In this document: one piece after another, positions 17,554-26,454 of the stretch
How positions within the stretch are numbered: the first letter of the stretch is position 1
Layout: every line of letters begins with the position of its first letter
Source: Shewanella sp. Arc9-LZ
GTDB taxonomy: Bacteria; Pseudomonadota; Gammaproteobacteria; Enterobacterales; Shewanellaceae
Length of the DNA stretch: 64,000 nucleotides
Reading direction: 5' to 3'
Assembly: GCF_010092445.1 (NCBI RefSeq)
Contig: NZ_CP048031.1
Coordinates: 2,852,001-2,916,000 of the forward strand
The notes under the pieces: generated by a model
Seen by the model: only the letters and a program-made list of their open reading frames with translations
Told to the model about the DNA's origin: nothing
The model's database searches: none
Made by a program: the position numbers and the translations under genes

Positions 17554-18144
17554 ATGATCATCCCATTATTCCCATTACCGATTTGCTTGTTACCTCAAGG
17601 ATATACCCAGTTACGTATTTTTGAACCTAGATATAAACGCTTAGTATCAGAATCGCTAAAAAGTGGTGTTGGTTTTGGCTTATGTATGTTGGCTGATGAT
17701 AAAAAAACCATATTACCCATGGGCACATTAACCCAGATTATCGACTTTGAAACTCTTGAAGATGGCTTATTAGGTATTAGTGTGCAAGGGCAAAAAACGT
17801 TCATTATTAACAAAATAAGTGTTGATAGTGACGGTTTAAAGCGCGCCGATGTCAGCTTAATTGATTCTTGGCCGTGCGATATCATTGAACGACAAACTGA
17901 ACAGAGCCACGATCACACTGATGAGCGTAAAAAAGATAAAGCACTTAGCAATACGTTAAAGCAAATTTTACAGCAATACCCACAGCATCTTGCCCACTAT
18001 TCTGAAGAAAACTTTAATGATATTGCGTGGGTTTGTCAGCGATGGCTTGAAATTATCCCATTGAGTTCCAAAGAAAAATATCAGTGTATCAATAGCCATG
18101 ATCATCAATTAGCTAAATCATTCTTAGCCGACATAATAAAATAA
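17554..18144 (+). CDS. LON-substrate-binding-domain protein
   Basis: The 196-residue protein has the LON N-terminal domain only. It opens IPLFPLPICLLPQGYTQLRIFEPRYKRLVSESL, followed by GFGLCM, and GTLTQIIDFETLEDGLLGISVQGQ. It lacks the ATPase and protease parts of Lon. Stand-alone members are common in proteobacteria and their role is unknown, possibly in substrate recognition. The ATG at 17554 is chosen over the longer frame to 17464 because it starts the domain and is preceded by GGGG. The rpoE-chrR pair follows 137 bp downstream. Confidence 0.82.
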   Translation: MIIPLFPLPICLLPQGYTQLRIFEPRYKRLVSESLKSGVGFGLCMLADDKKTILPMGTLTQIIDFETLEDGLLGISVQGQKTFIINKISVDSDGLKRADVSLIDSWPCDIIERQTEQSHDHTDERKKDKALSNTLKQILQQYPQHLAHYSEENFNDIAWVCQRWLEIIPLSSKEKYQCINSHDHQLAKSFLADIIK

Positions 18145-18154
18145 TACAGAACTG

Positions 18155-18185
18155 TGATCCGAACCCAATAATGCCACGTATAAGA
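18155..18185 (+). promoter_or_regulatory. Candidate sigma-E(ChrR-type) promoter of rpoE-chrR
   Basis: TGATCC (18155-18160) is followed after 18 bases by TATAAGA (18179-18185). I recall TGATCC-N18-TAAGA as the consensus for the ChrR-controlled sigma E of Rhodobacter. Counting strictly to TAAGA the spacer is 20. The position upstream of the sigma gene itself fits the usual autoregulation. Confidence 0.55.
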
Positions 18186-18281
18186 TAATGATACTGCAGC
18201 TTGTTTGAGCTCAGGATAGCCACAGCATAATGACGTAATCTCTTATGCTCAATGAGTTATTTATTGGATGCGGGTGAAATA

Positions 18282-18944
18282 ATGGAAAATGTTCAATCAC
18301 AAAGCACACAAAGTCGTTATGATAAGGGGCATCTTGCACAAAGATCCCTAATTAAACTAAGCGGTGCTATGAAATCAAACGAACCCAATCCAATGGCTGA
18401 TGAGCTTGCGTCATTAATGATGCAGGTGGCTAATGATCGATGCAAAGCATCTTTTGCAAAACTTTTTTCGCATTTTGGCCCAAAAATTAACTCTTTTGGT
18501 GTTCAGCGCTTAAGCCAACAGGGCTTAGCCATGGATTTAGTTCAAGAGACAATGACTCGAGTATGGACAAAAGCCCATCTTTACAATGCAGACAAAGCAG
18601 CGGTAAGTACTTGGGTATTTACCATCATGCGTAATCAATGTTTTGACATGCTCCGTAAAGTACAACATAACCGTGAAGATTCTTTCGGTGATGATATTTG
18701 GCCTTTATTTGAGTCTGATGAAGCTGAAAACAACGACGATGATTTTTTATTATCGGCAACTTTATTGCTGCATGTAGAAGAATTACCTCCTCTACAACGC
18801 CAAGTAGTACAAGGTATTTATATGCAAGAGCTTACTCAACAAGAGTTAGCAGACAAACTTAACATTCCAATTGGAACGGTTAAATCACGACTCAGACTTG
18901 GCTTGGAAAAATTAAAAAGCTTTATGGAGAAACACTATGATTAA
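18282..18944 (+). CDS. rpoE: ECF sigma factor of the RpoE/ChrR (ECF11-like) type
   Basis: This alternative sigma factor is expected to be held inactive by the downstream anti-sigma ChrR. Region 2 has FAKLFSHFGPKINSFG, LAMDLVQETMTRVWTKA and STWVFTIMRNQCFDMLRK. Region 4 has LPPLQRQVVQGIYMQELTQQELADKLNIPIGTVKSRLRLGLEKLK. The family responds to singlet oxygen in phototrophs; in non-phototrophs the signal may be singlet oxygen or other photo-oxidative stress. Starts at 18252, 18282 or 18369 are possible, and 18282 has GGTGA upstream. The gene overlaps chrR by eight bases. The candidate self-promoter lies upstream. Confidence 0.85.
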   Translation: MENVQSQSTQSRYDKGHLAQRSLIKLSGAMKSNEPNPMADELASLMMQVANDRCKASFAKLFSHFGPKINSFGVQRLSQQGLAMDLVQETMTRVWTKAHLYNADKAAVSTWVFTIMRNQCFDMLRKVQHNREDSFGDDIWPLFESDEAENNDDDFLLSATLLLHVEELPPLQRQVVQGIYMQELTQQELADKLNIPIGTVKSRLRLGLEKLKSFMEKHYD

Positions 18945-19620
18945 TTACCACCCAGACCAGCATTTGCTGTCTCTCCATGCTAAAGGCGAGTTGCCGCTAT
19001 CGATGTCGATTGCTATCTCCGCTCATGCTGAATTGTGTCCTCATTGCCAGCAACAACTTGACCAGGTGACAATTGCGTTGTCTGAGCAACAGTTTGAGTC
19101 GGCCGTAAAAACTCAGTCGGTAGACACTAATAATAATCAATTAGACGCACTACTCGAGCAGCTATTAAATTCAACCTTAGATACTTTAGAGGTTGAACAA
19201 GCTAGTACAGTTGATCCGATTGAAGACAATAGCGTTAGTATTAAAGGTCAGCATTATCCGCTGCCTAAGGTATTTCGTAAGCAAATTAATGCTTCTTGGC
19301 AGGGTATTGGTAAAGTCAGCCGTTTGAGACTCGATACCGGAGAGCCACAAGCAAGAGCAAGCTTGTTGCATATCGCAGCCAATGGTGAAATTCCTGAACA
19401 TACACACAAAGGTGCAGAGCTAACATTACTGCTCGCAGGTGAGTTCAGCGACTGTTACAACACCTACAAGCCTGGTGATTTTATGCTGCTTGATAAAGAG
19501 CACCAACATTCACCAAAAACACTTGAAGGTTGTTTGTGCTATACCATTGTCGATGCCCCGTTATACTTCACTAAAGGGTTCAGCAAACTATTAAACCCAA
19601 TTGGCGATTTACTTTACTAA
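18937..19620 (+). CDS. chrR: ChrR-type zinc anti-sigma factor with C-terminal cupin domain
   Basis: ChrR binds and inhibits its sigma factor until the inducing stress releases it. The 227-residue protein keeps the zinc-binding set of the anti-sigma domain: H5, H30, C34 and C37 (the HAELCPHC segment). The cupin_7 domain in the second half has H155, H157, E161 and H191 in the positions expected for the second metal site, which in Rhodobacter is needed for the singlet-oxygen response. All key residues therefore seem present. The start overlaps the sigma gene by eight bases, so expression is coupled. Confidence 0.88.
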   Translation: MINYHPDQHLLSLHAKGELPLSMSIAISAHAELCPHCQQQLDQVTIALSEQQFESAVKTQSVDTNNNQLDALLEQLLNSTLDTLEVEQASTVDPIEDNSVSIKGQHYPLPKVFRKQINASWQGIGKVSRLRLDTGEPQARASLLHIAANGEIPEHTHKGAELTLLLAGEFSDCYNTYKPGDFMLLDKEHQHSPKTLEGCLCYTIVDAPLYFTKGFSKLLNPIGDLLY

Positions 19621-19708
19621 CCATTACGTTAGTTTCTTAAAATGTTAACGAATAACGTTTGTGTATCGACAACTTGGCCGCTATTTATCATTAAGTTGTA
19701 CCAGCAAT

Positions 19709-19743
19709 AAGGGATGATGAGTGAATTTTCGTCATCCCTTTTA
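19709..19743 (+). terminator. Likely terminator of rpoE-chrR
   Basis: AAGGGATGA (19709-19717) and TCATCCCTT (19732-19740) are perfect arms around 14 bases, followed by Ts. Confidence 0.65.
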
Positions 19744-20303
19744 ACACTATCGACATCCGAGCAAGGTGAGAATTGTCGATAATTAGTCACTAATTGCTAT
19801 TTTTTAATCGAAAACTGCATTAATTTGATTAAAAATTGAAAAAGACTATTGCCATATGCAAACACTCAGTATATTATCCACACAGATTTAGTTTTCTTGT
19901 TAATTTTGGTTACCTACCTGTAAGTCTGCTCAACTTCACTTCGTAAATAAACCCAAGACAAGCTTCTGTACATCGTTTTTGATTTCAATTGATTTCTGTT
20001 GATATGATAATTTAAATTATATTCACGTCATCTTGTTGTCATAAAACTATGTTTAACTTACAAAGTTAAGTACTAAATATGTATTAATTTTTTTATGGCT
20101 ATATGTCATGTGACAACATCAATGTTGCAAGCATAAAATAGACCTTAATCAACTATTTACATATCAACACTTGATTAGTGAGTAAAGGATAGGTTAAGTT
20201 AAATCTCGAAACATTAATCTTTTGCAACACTAAAAAATGCCAAGGATATTTTATTGAACAATTTTCTCACCTAATGGTGAATATATAAGAAGGAGTGTGA
20301 CCT
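19744..20303. other. Long AT-rich non-coding region before a small gene
   Basis: No open frame of substance is visible in these 560 bp. It contains repeated TTGATTTC/TTGATTTCTGTTGAT blocks near 19978-20005 and a small hairpin TCACC-TAAT-GGTGA at 20268-20281, ten bases before the ribosome site of the 57-residue gene. The length suggests a long leader or an unseen regulatory RNA, but nothing specific is identifiable. Confidence 0.35.
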
Positions 20304-20477
20304 ATGTCATACAACATGAATGGACACGAAATTTCAGTTAGCTTTCCGGTTAACTCTATCTCGTCAAACAAGAATTCAATTGCTTTTACCGACAGCCTAG
20401 GTAAAAACAAAAAAACCTTTTCAAAACGTATTGAAGCATTAAACTTCATGAAATGGTTAATCTCTGCCAATAAGTAA
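20304..20477 (+). CDS. Unrecognised 57-residue protein
   Basis: The frame begins with ATG at 20304 behind a textbook AAGGAG site seven bases upstream, and ends with TAA at 20475-20477. The product is soluble, rich in Ser, Asn and Lys, and has a beta-like first half (GHEISVSFPVNS, NSIAFTDSL) and a basic helix-like end (TFSKRIEALNFMKWLI). It has no signal, no membrane segment and no cysteine. I recognise no family. The strong ribosome site and the long leader argue that it is a real, regulated small gene. A TAACGC-TTT-GCGTTA hairpin follows the stop. Confidence 0.6.
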   Translation: MSYNMNGHEISVSFPVNSISSNKNSIAFTDSLGKNKKTFSKRIEALNFMKWLISANK

Positions 20478-20719
20478 TACCCCCTAACGCTTTGCGTTAA
20501 TCATTTGCTCTGTTATTTAATAAACTCATTTCTCGGTATTCTCCTCTCACTTACCGATGTTTATTAAAACAGGGCAAAATGAATAACTCACTCGCATCAT
20601 TTTAAGTTATTCTTCAGTTTTAAACTCCAATCGAACTTTTTAAACCCAAATCTACCACTTAGAAATAATCGGCTTAATATCAACAACTTACAACAAGAAA
20701 CCATACATTCATCCTGTAA

Positions 20720-21691
20720 TCAAACCGAGTGCGAAAATTTTCGTTGGTATCTTGGCAACATTGTTTTATTTCCCAAAACTCCCCCCTGATGTATATAGAG
20801 AATATCGGTTGCATTGGCAGTTTTACTATTCAAATAATGTTGTAACACTAGAAATCCAACCGGGTCGTACAATAATTCAAATTCAATTCCCGACTGGCAT
20901 ACTGTATTCCACATATCAAAACAACGTCGTGATAGTTTGCCAAAATGATATTTATGACCATCATTAATAATTGTAGGAAAATAAACCTCATCGACTAATT
21001 GTGAGAATTGTTGACGTAAATATTCATCCCCTCCCACGGTACTGCAAGTTAACACCTCAATGGTAAAAACTTTCGTTAATGATAAATGAGCCAATTGTTG
21101 AGTAAGTTGTTTATTTAAATAAGCCGCAGTGGTCCCCGTACCTGAGGGTAAAAATACCTTTAGCTTATTTTTTTGTTGATCTTGCGCCCATTGAATAATT
21201 TCACAGGCAAGTTGTGTTATCCCGGTTTCGGCATACTCACAACGCCCACCTTCAGGAATAAAAAGTAATTGTTTTTTATCTGCGTAGCTTGGATTCGATG
21301 AAACAATATATTGCATAGCATCGTCTAAATGCATACTTTGAAGATTTTCAACATCGGTCAAATGACTAACATCAATAATATTGGCGCCATTTTGTATCGC
21401 AGCGGCATAATTGCCTTGAGGATGTTGTAATAAAAACTCGCTGATATGGCTTACATAGTAATCAAATTTCCACCCTTGCCGCTTAGCCAATACTGACATG
21501 GAATATAATGAGTTGGCTTGGGCCGAACCCGATGCCACTAGTTGGGTAATATGTGAATAATCATGATGCAAAAAATGATAAAATTTACGTGCTTTATTAC
21601 CACTAAAATCAGCATGTAATAAATCATCTCGTTTAATGTAGATGCTGCGGCCAGCAAAGTTCATCGTTTGCACTGGGCTTATCGAAAACAT
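20720..21691 (-). CDS. PLP-dependent enzyme, ACC deaminase/D-cysteine desulfhydrase family
   Basis: The 323-residue protein opens IYIKRDDLLHADFSGNKARKF, which contains the conserved lysine of fold-type II PLP enzymes of the 1-aminocyclopropane-1-carboxylate deaminase/D-cysteine desulfhydrase group. It continues with ASGSAQANSLYS, LFIPEGGRCEYAETGI, and a phosphate-binding loop LPSGTGTTAAYL. The C-terminus has LYDPVGFLVL and IHQGGVLG. Whether it deaminates ACC or desulfhydrates D-cysteine cannot be told; the latter is more likely for a marine gammaproteobacterium. I chose the ATG at 21691 over an upstream TTG. It stands alone. Confidence 0.8.
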   Translation of the reverse strand: MFSISPVQTMNFAGRSIYIKRDDLLHADFSGNKARKFYHFLHHDYSHITQLVASGSAQANSLYSMSVLAKRQGWKFDYYVSHISEFLLQHPQGNYAAAIQNGANIIDVSHLTDVENLQSMHLDDAMQYIVSSNPSYADKKQLLFIPEGGRCEYAETGITQLACEIIQWAQDQQKNKLKVFLPSGTGTTAAYLNKQLTQQLAHLSLTKVFTIEVLTCSTVGGDEYLRQQFSQLVDEVYFPTIINDGHKYHFGKLSRRCFDMWNTVCQSGIEFELLYDPVGFLVLQHYLNSKTANATDILYIHQGGVLGNKTMLPRYQRKFSHSV

Positions 21692-21887
21692 GAATTGTCT
21701 CAATCAACTGTAATATGAGCATTTTAACTAAAAAATGATAAATCTCATCGATTCATTTGCGTGAATCCTCGCACTGTTCTATTTATACAATACCACAGCA
21801 ACACTTAATTCTTAATAATCAACAAATTGAAAACATGGCATGGAAATGGCTTTATATTGAGAATATTGACTATTGATGGGAATGAAA

Positions 21888-22301
21888 ATGTCTCTTTTAC
21901 GCTTAATCTTTAATATTGCTTGGTTTTTAATGGGTGGTTTTGTTATGGGACTAGCTTGGTGGTTTGTTGGAGTACTGTGCTTTATCAGTATCATTGGCAT
22001 CCCATTTGGTCGTGCTTGTTTTGTTATTGGCGAACTGGCTTTCTGGCCATTTGGACAAGAGACCGTTAACCGGAAACACATTTCAGGCCAAGAAGATATT
22101 GGCACTGGCACGTTAGGTTTGGTGGGTAATGTAATATGGTTTTTATGCTTTGGTATTTGGCTCGCGATTGGTCATCTAGTCCATGCTCTGGCTTGTTTTG
22201 TAACGATTATAGGTATTCCGTTCGCGTTACAACATCTTAAGTTGGCCTTATTAAGTTTAACCCCTATCGGTCAAACCGTTATTGCCAAACCGACTTATTA
22301 A
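21888..22301 (+). CDS. YccF-like inner-membrane protein
   Basis: The 137-residue protein contains two copies of the YccF domain. Each is a pair of hydrophobic helices followed by a short loop: SIIGIPFGRACFVIGELAFWPFGQE in the first half and TIIGIPFALQHLKLALLSLTPIGQ in the second. The family is a conserved inner-membrane protein without established function. Several in-frame ATGs occur between 21876 and 21888; the last matches the family start and has GGGA upstream. A strong terminator follows. Confidence 0.82.
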   Translation: MSLLRLIFNIAWFLMGGFVMGLAWWFVGVLCFISIIGIPFGRACFVIGELAFWPFGQETVNRKHISGQEDIGTGTLGLVGNVIWFLCFGIWLAIGHLVHALACFVTIIGIPFALQHLKLALLSLTPIGQTVIAKPTY

Positions 22302-22335
22302 CATTCGTTAATAACCGCTGAATGACCACTGTTGT

Positions 22336-22369
22336 AAAAAGCCGATAGCATAATGCTGTCGGCTTTTTA
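22336..22369 (+). terminator. Terminator of the yccF-like gene
   Basis: AAAAAGCCGATAGCA and TGCTGTCGGCTTTTT pair with one wobble around TAA. Confidence 0.85.
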
Positions 22370-22457
22370 TTTGCCTAATCGTATCAGCAACGTGTACATT
22401 GCCATTCTTAAGCACTGAAAGGTTATTCAGTCACTTTAAAGACAATAATGGGATCAC

Positions 22458-22925
22458 ATGAACTATTGGTTAATGAAGTCTGAACCAGACGACTTTAGTA
22501 TTGATAATCTACAGATGAGTAAGCAGCAAACTGTTGCTTGGCAAGGTATTCGTAACTATCAAGCACGTAATTATATTCGCGATCAAATTACAATTGGCGA
22601 TGTAGTGTTGTTTTACCACTCTAGTTGTAAAGTTCCTGCCATTGTGGGTTTAGCAAAAATTAGCAGTGAAGCTCAAATTGATAGCAGTGCTTTTGATAAC
22701 CGTTCACCGTATTTTGATGCAAAATCTAACGCTAATGCGCCTCGATGGTGGCAAGTCGATATTCAATTTATGGCCAAATTTTCTAAGCCTGTGAGCTTGA
22801 AGCAATTGAAAGCCGATCCCGCGCTGCAAGATATGGTATTAGTGGCTAAAGGTGCCCGCCTGAGTATTCAGCCCGTCACACAGTTGCAATACCAACACAT
22901 TATGCAACTAACAACCTTAGAATAA
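22458..22925 (+). CDS. EVE domain protein
   Basis: The 155-residue protein is a complete EVE domain. It begins NYWLMKSEPDDFSIDNL, continues with WQGIRNYQARNYIRD and GDVVLFYHSS, has PAIVGLAKIS, and ends with MVLVAKGARLSIQPVTQLQYQHI. EVE domains belong to the PUA-like superfamily and recognise modified bases in DNA or RNA; stand-alone bacterial members are often found with nucleic-acid modification or stress genes. No such partner is adjacent. It is monocistronic. Confidence 0.87.
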   Translation: MNYWLMKSEPDDFSIDNLQMSKQQTVAWQGIRNYQARNYIRDQITIGDVVLFYHSSCKVPAIVGLAKISSEAQIDSSAFDNRSPYFDAKSNANAPRWWQVDIQFMAKFSKPVSLKQLKADPALQDMVLVAKGARLSIQPVTQLQYQHIMQLTTLE

Positions 22926-23026
22926 TAACGTTAGATTGATGACCTTGCATCGGTAACCTTGAATTAAAACAGACCAGCTTGTCAGCCGACCAGTAAACAT
23001 CTTCTTTAAATCAGCCTCCTAAAGAC

Positions 23027-23070
23027 AGCTCAGACTACGTAAACACTATTAGCTATAAATAGTCTGAGCT
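23027..23070. repeat. Inverted repeat between the convergent EVE and AIM24 genes
   Basis: AGCTCAGACTA (23027-23037) and TAGTCTGAGCT (23060-23070) are perfect 11-bp arms around 22 bases. There is no T-run, so termination is possible but not clear. Confidence 0.45.
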
Positions 23071-23112
23071 CAAATACTAACGGCACAGTGATAAGATCAC
23101 GCAATGCCCATA

Positions 23113-23901
23113 CTAGTTAATCATTCGCCCTATTCCGCCAAGTACAGAACCTTCACCTTGGTCTTTGCCACCACTTGATGGTGCATGAGCAATAATTCTG
23201 TCAGCCATACGAGAAAACGGTAAGCTTTGTAACCACACAGTCCCATGGCCTTTTAAGGTTGCAAGGAACAAACCTTCACCACCAAATACCATCGACTTTA
23301 ATGAGCCTGCACGCTGTATGTCATAATCAATCCCGGGAGTGAATCCAACTAAACAACCTGTATCGACTCGCAATGTCTCACCGTGTAATTCTTTTTTAAT
23401 CAGTGTCCCACCAGCATGCACAAACGCCATGCCATCACCTTTAAGGCTTTGTAGAATAAATCCTTCACCACCAAAGAAACCGGTGCCTAATCGCTTATTA
23501 AACTTCATGCTTACTTGCGTGCCTAAGGCTGCCGCTAAAAAGCTGTCTTTTTGGCAGATAAGTTCGCCTTGATGGTGAGCTAAGTCTATCGCCAAAATAG
23601 TGCCAGGAAATGGCGCAGCAAATGCCACTTTTCGTTTTTGTTGACCTTCATTAGTAAAGTGGGTCATAAAAATACCCTCACCCGAAATGGCGTGTTTACC
23701 TGCACCAAGTAGCTTGCCAAAAAAACCGGATTCTGGTTCAGAGCCATCACCCATTCTGGCCTCAAACATAATGTCTTCTTCGAGGTAAGTCATCGCACCC
23801 GCTTCAGCAATAACAGACTCATTTGGGTCTAATTCAACTTCAACCAGCTGCATACTAGAACCTATAATTTCATAATCTACTTCATGACTTTTCATGCTCA
23901 T
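23113..23901 (-). CDS. TIGR00266/AIM24 family protein
   Basis: The 262-residue protein is a trimeric-barrel AIM24-like protein. It shows the [25 protein letters not shown] opening, then three related glycine-rich passages such as [34 protein letters not shown] and [22 protein letters not shown]. The family is widespread and its bacterial role is unknown. Of three clustered ATGs (23907, 23901, 23895), the middle one has the best spacing from AAGGA. It is convergent with the EVE gene and is not obviously in an operon. Confidence 0.85.
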   Translation of the reverse strand: MSMKSHEVDYEIIGSSMQLVEVELDPNESVIAEAGAMTYLEEDIMFEARMGDGSEPESGFFGKLLGAGKHAISGEGIFMTHFTNEGQQKRKVAFAAPFPGTILAIDLAHHQGELICQKDSFLAAALGTQVSMKFNKRLGTGFFGGEGFILQSLKGDGMAFVHAGGTLIKKELHGETLRVDTGCLVGFTPGIDYDIQRAGSLKSMVFGGEGLFLATLKGHGTVWLQSLPFSRMADRIIAHAPSSGGKDQGEGSVLGGIGRMIN

Positions 23902-24074
23902 TTTCATTCCTTAAAAATTTATTTAATGTTTGCAGTTGCCCAATTCAGTATTAAGGCATTATTCCTTATGGATGATTTAAGGTAACAAAATGATCATCCA
24001 TTTAACATGACAACATTTCAATAAAATATCCGCGTTCTGTTGCCACTGCATTTGTTTACCAATTGTGTCCATCG

Positions 24075-25004
24075 TTAACCTAAACCCGCACCGCTTAATC
24101 CTGATTGTTGGTGTAATTGATATTGAGCAAATTCTTGCAAAATAAGCTCGGTAAATAACTGCCCAGCTCGCCCAAGCGGACGTTCAAGTGTAGAGACTAA
24201 TTGCGGTGTAAAACTAAACCGATTACCACCAATAAAATCAATCTCGATCAGTTGCCCTTGATGTAATTCTTCAGCAATTAAAAAATCCGGCATCCAACCA
24301 AAACCCAGACCTTTTAGCAAAGCATTTTTTTTCATGATAAAGCCTGACAAATAAAAGACTTTATCGCCGCCAAATTGCATTTCATCGCGGTCACGTTTAC
24401 CAGGAGATGAATCTTCGATGGTTAACTCAACATGTTGTTGCAATTCAGGCAAACTAATGTCTTTAAGCTGACTTAATGGATGTTGTGATGACGCGACAAG
24501 CACGCTGGTAATAGCAGGTAGCGGTTTAGGATGATAAGAGGGGCCAGTACGATAATCCTTAACCAGCATTAAGTCGGCCTGGTCGCGCTCAAAGCGATGC
24601 TGTACCCCGCCTAAAAACTCCATATTAAGCTGCACTTTAGTCGGTATGTTGTGTTCTGACATGCGCTTAAGCGCGGTCATGATCGGTTCCATCGGTAAAG
24701 CACCGTCTATTACTAACTCAAGTTTGGGCTCCCAACCCTGACTAAAGCGACTGGCAAGATGTTCAATATTGGCTAAATGCTGTAACAGCCGTTGCCCTTC
24801 GGCCAAAATAACCTTACCTTCGGGTGTTAATTCCGCTCGATAATGATCTCGATTAAATAATGTCACGCCGAGATGTTGCTCTAGTTTTTTAATCTGATAG
24901 CTTACTGCCGATTGTGCCTTGTGTAATCGCTCTGAAGCTTTTGCAAAACTTCCTTCTTCAACAAGTACCTGCAGTACATTAAAGGCATCGATATCTATTC
25001 GCAT
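24075..25004 (-). CDS. LysR-type transcriptional regulator
   Basis: The 309-residue protein has the N-terminal winged helix-turn-helix (residues 1-60: NVLQVLVEEGSFAKASERLHKAQSAVSYQIKKLEQHLGVTLFNR) and a LysR substrate-binding domain (about 90-295). It is divergent from hmgA across 219 bp, the usual geometry for a LysR gene that controls its neighbour and itself. It may therefore sense a tyrosine-degradation intermediate, but that is inference. A palindrome with the ATC-N9-GAT form is present between the genes. Confidence 0.85.
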   Translation of the reverse strand: MRIDIDAFNVLQVLVEEGSFAKASERLHKAQSAVSYQIKKLEQHLGVTLFNRDHYRAELTPEGKVILAEGQRLLQHLANIEHLASRFSQGWEPKLELVIDGALPMEPIMTALKRMSEHNIPTKVQLNMEFLGGVQHRFERDQADLMLVKDYRTGPSYHPKPLPAITSVLVASSQHPLSQLKDISLPELQQHVELTIEDSSPGKRDRDEMQFGGDKVFYLSGFIMKKNALLKGLGFGWMPDFLIAEELHQGQLIEIDFIGGNRFSFTPQLVSTLERPLGRAGQLFTELILQEFAQYQLHQQSGLSGAGLG

Positions 25005-25053
25005 AAGATTTCCACTGTCCCGTTATCCATACACAAATGTAAAGTTAACATAA

Positions 25054-25072
25054 CAATCTAAAAAATAGATTG
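25054..25072. promoter_or_regulatory. Candidate LysR operator between the regulator and hmgA
   Basis: CAATCTAAAAAATAGATTG is a perfect 7-bp inverted repeat around five As. It contains ATC-N9-GAT, a classical LysR-family binding form, and lies 50 bp upstream of the regulator start. Confidence 0.5.
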
Positions 25073-25120
25073 TGTTGAGTTATTTATTATTCTTTTTTTT
25101 GTTGATCTTTACCACTAAAT

Positions 25121-25136
25121 TGTAAGTTAGATCACA
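25121..25136. promoter_or_regulatory. CRP-site-like sequence upstream of hmgA
   Basis: TGTAAGTTAGATCACA matches TGTGA-N6-TCACA at nine of ten conserved positions. It lies about 88 bp before the hmgA start. Confidence 0.45.
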
Positions 25137-25223
25137 TATTGGTTTGCCCAATGCGATTAGGCCATAACAACAAATAACATAAACGCCACGACACTCGCAG
25201 TCGATTCACCTTAGGACAATCAG

Positions 25224-26384
25224 ATGCCATTCTATGTTAAACAAGGTCAGATCCCGACCAAACGTCACATTGCCTTCGAAAAAGACAATGGCGAGTTGTA
25301 CCGTGAAGAATTATTTTCAACCCATGGCTTTTCGAATATCTACTCCAATAAATATCATCACAATATGCCAACCAAAGCGATAGACGTTCAACCTTACTCG
25401 TTATCTCATGGTGAACAATGGCAAGACTCATTAATTCAAAATTACAAATTAGACTCGCGTCAAGCCGACTGCCAAGGCAACTTTTTTAGCGCCCGAAATA
25501 AAATATTTTTCAATAATGATGTCGCCATGTACACCGCGAAAGTGACTGAAGACACCAATGAATTTTATCGAAATGCCTATGCTGACGAAGTGGTGTTTAT
25601 TCACGAGGGTGAAGGCCAATTATTGAGTGAATACGGTGTCATTGAAACCAATAAATGGGATTACTTAATTATTCCACGCGGGACCACGTACCAACTTAAA
25701 TTTAACGATTATCAAAATGTACGCTTGTTTGTTATTGAATCATCCTCAATGGTCGAAGTGCCAAAGCATTTCAGAAACGAATACGGCCAAATGCTTGAAT
25801 CTGCACCTTACTGTGAACGAGACATTCGTACGCCAACCTTGGCTGATGCCGTGGTTGAAAAAGGTGCGTTTCCGTTAATGTGTAAATTTGGTGATCGCTA
25901 TCAAAAAATGACACTGCAATGGCATCCATTTGACTTAGTAGGCTGGGATGGTTGCGTTTATCCTTGGGCATTTAACATCAGTGAATATGCACCCAAAGTC
26001 GGCAAGATTCATTTACCACCGTCTGAGCATTTAGTGTTTACTGCACACAATTTTGTCATTTGTAACTTTGTGCCACGCCCATACGATTTTCATCCGAAAT
26101 CGATACCAGCACCTTATTACCACAACAACATCGACAGCGATGAAGTCTTGTATTACGTCGATGGTGACTTTATGAGCCGTACAGGTATTGAAGCGGGCTA
26201 TATGACGTTACACCAAAAAGGTGTGCCGCATGGGCCTCAACCTGGTCGTACAGAAGCCTCTATCGGCAAAACCGAAACATACGAATATGCGGTGATGGTT
26301 GATACCTTCGCCCCACTGAATTTAACCGCTCATGTCAAAAATTGCATGAGTGATGATTACAACCGCTCTTGGTTAGAAAACTAA
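25224..26384 (+). CDS. hmgA: Homogentisate 1,2-dioxygenase
   Basis: This iron enzyme opens the ring of homogentisate to maleylacetoacetate in tyrosine degradation. The 386-residue protein has a cupin layout with FIHEGEGQLLSEYG in the first half. The iron-site region lies in the second half: PYYHNNIDSDEVLYYVDG supplies a His and Glu, and GVPHGPQPG the other His. It is shorter than the roughly 430-residue Pseudomonas and eukaryotic enzymes as I recall them, yet looks full length for its subgroup. The ATG at 25224 follows AGGA. hppD follows after 70 bp, probably on the same transcript. Confidence 0.9.
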   Translation: MPFYVKQGQIPTKRHIAFEKDNGELYREELFSTHGFSNIYSNKYHHNMPTKAIDVQPYSLSHGEQWQDSLIQNYKLDSRQADCQGNFFSARNKIFFNNDVAMYTAKVTEDTNEFYRNAYADEVVFIHEGEGQLLSEYGVIETNKWDYLIIPRGTTYQLKFNDYQNVRLFVIESSSMVEVPKHFRNEYGQMLESAPYCERDIRTPTLADAVVEKGAFPLMCKFGDRYQKMTLQWHPFDLVGWDGCVYPWAFNISEYAPKVGKIHLPPSEHLVFTAHNFVICNFVPRPYDFHPKSIPAPYYHNNIDSDEVLYYVDGDFMSRTGIEAGYMTLHQKGVPHGPQPGRTEASIGKTETYEYAVMVDTFAPLNLTAHVKNCMSDDYNRSWLEN

Positions 26385-26454
26385 GACCACATTTATAGCT
26401 AACCCAAGTCACCAAAGAGTGATTGCGTGTTGACATAAAATAAAGGAAAACAAA

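Noticed and set aside
20267..20470. Minus-strand 67-codon frame over the 57-residue gene
   Set aside because: It is antisense to a frame with a perfect ribosome site and lacks one itself.
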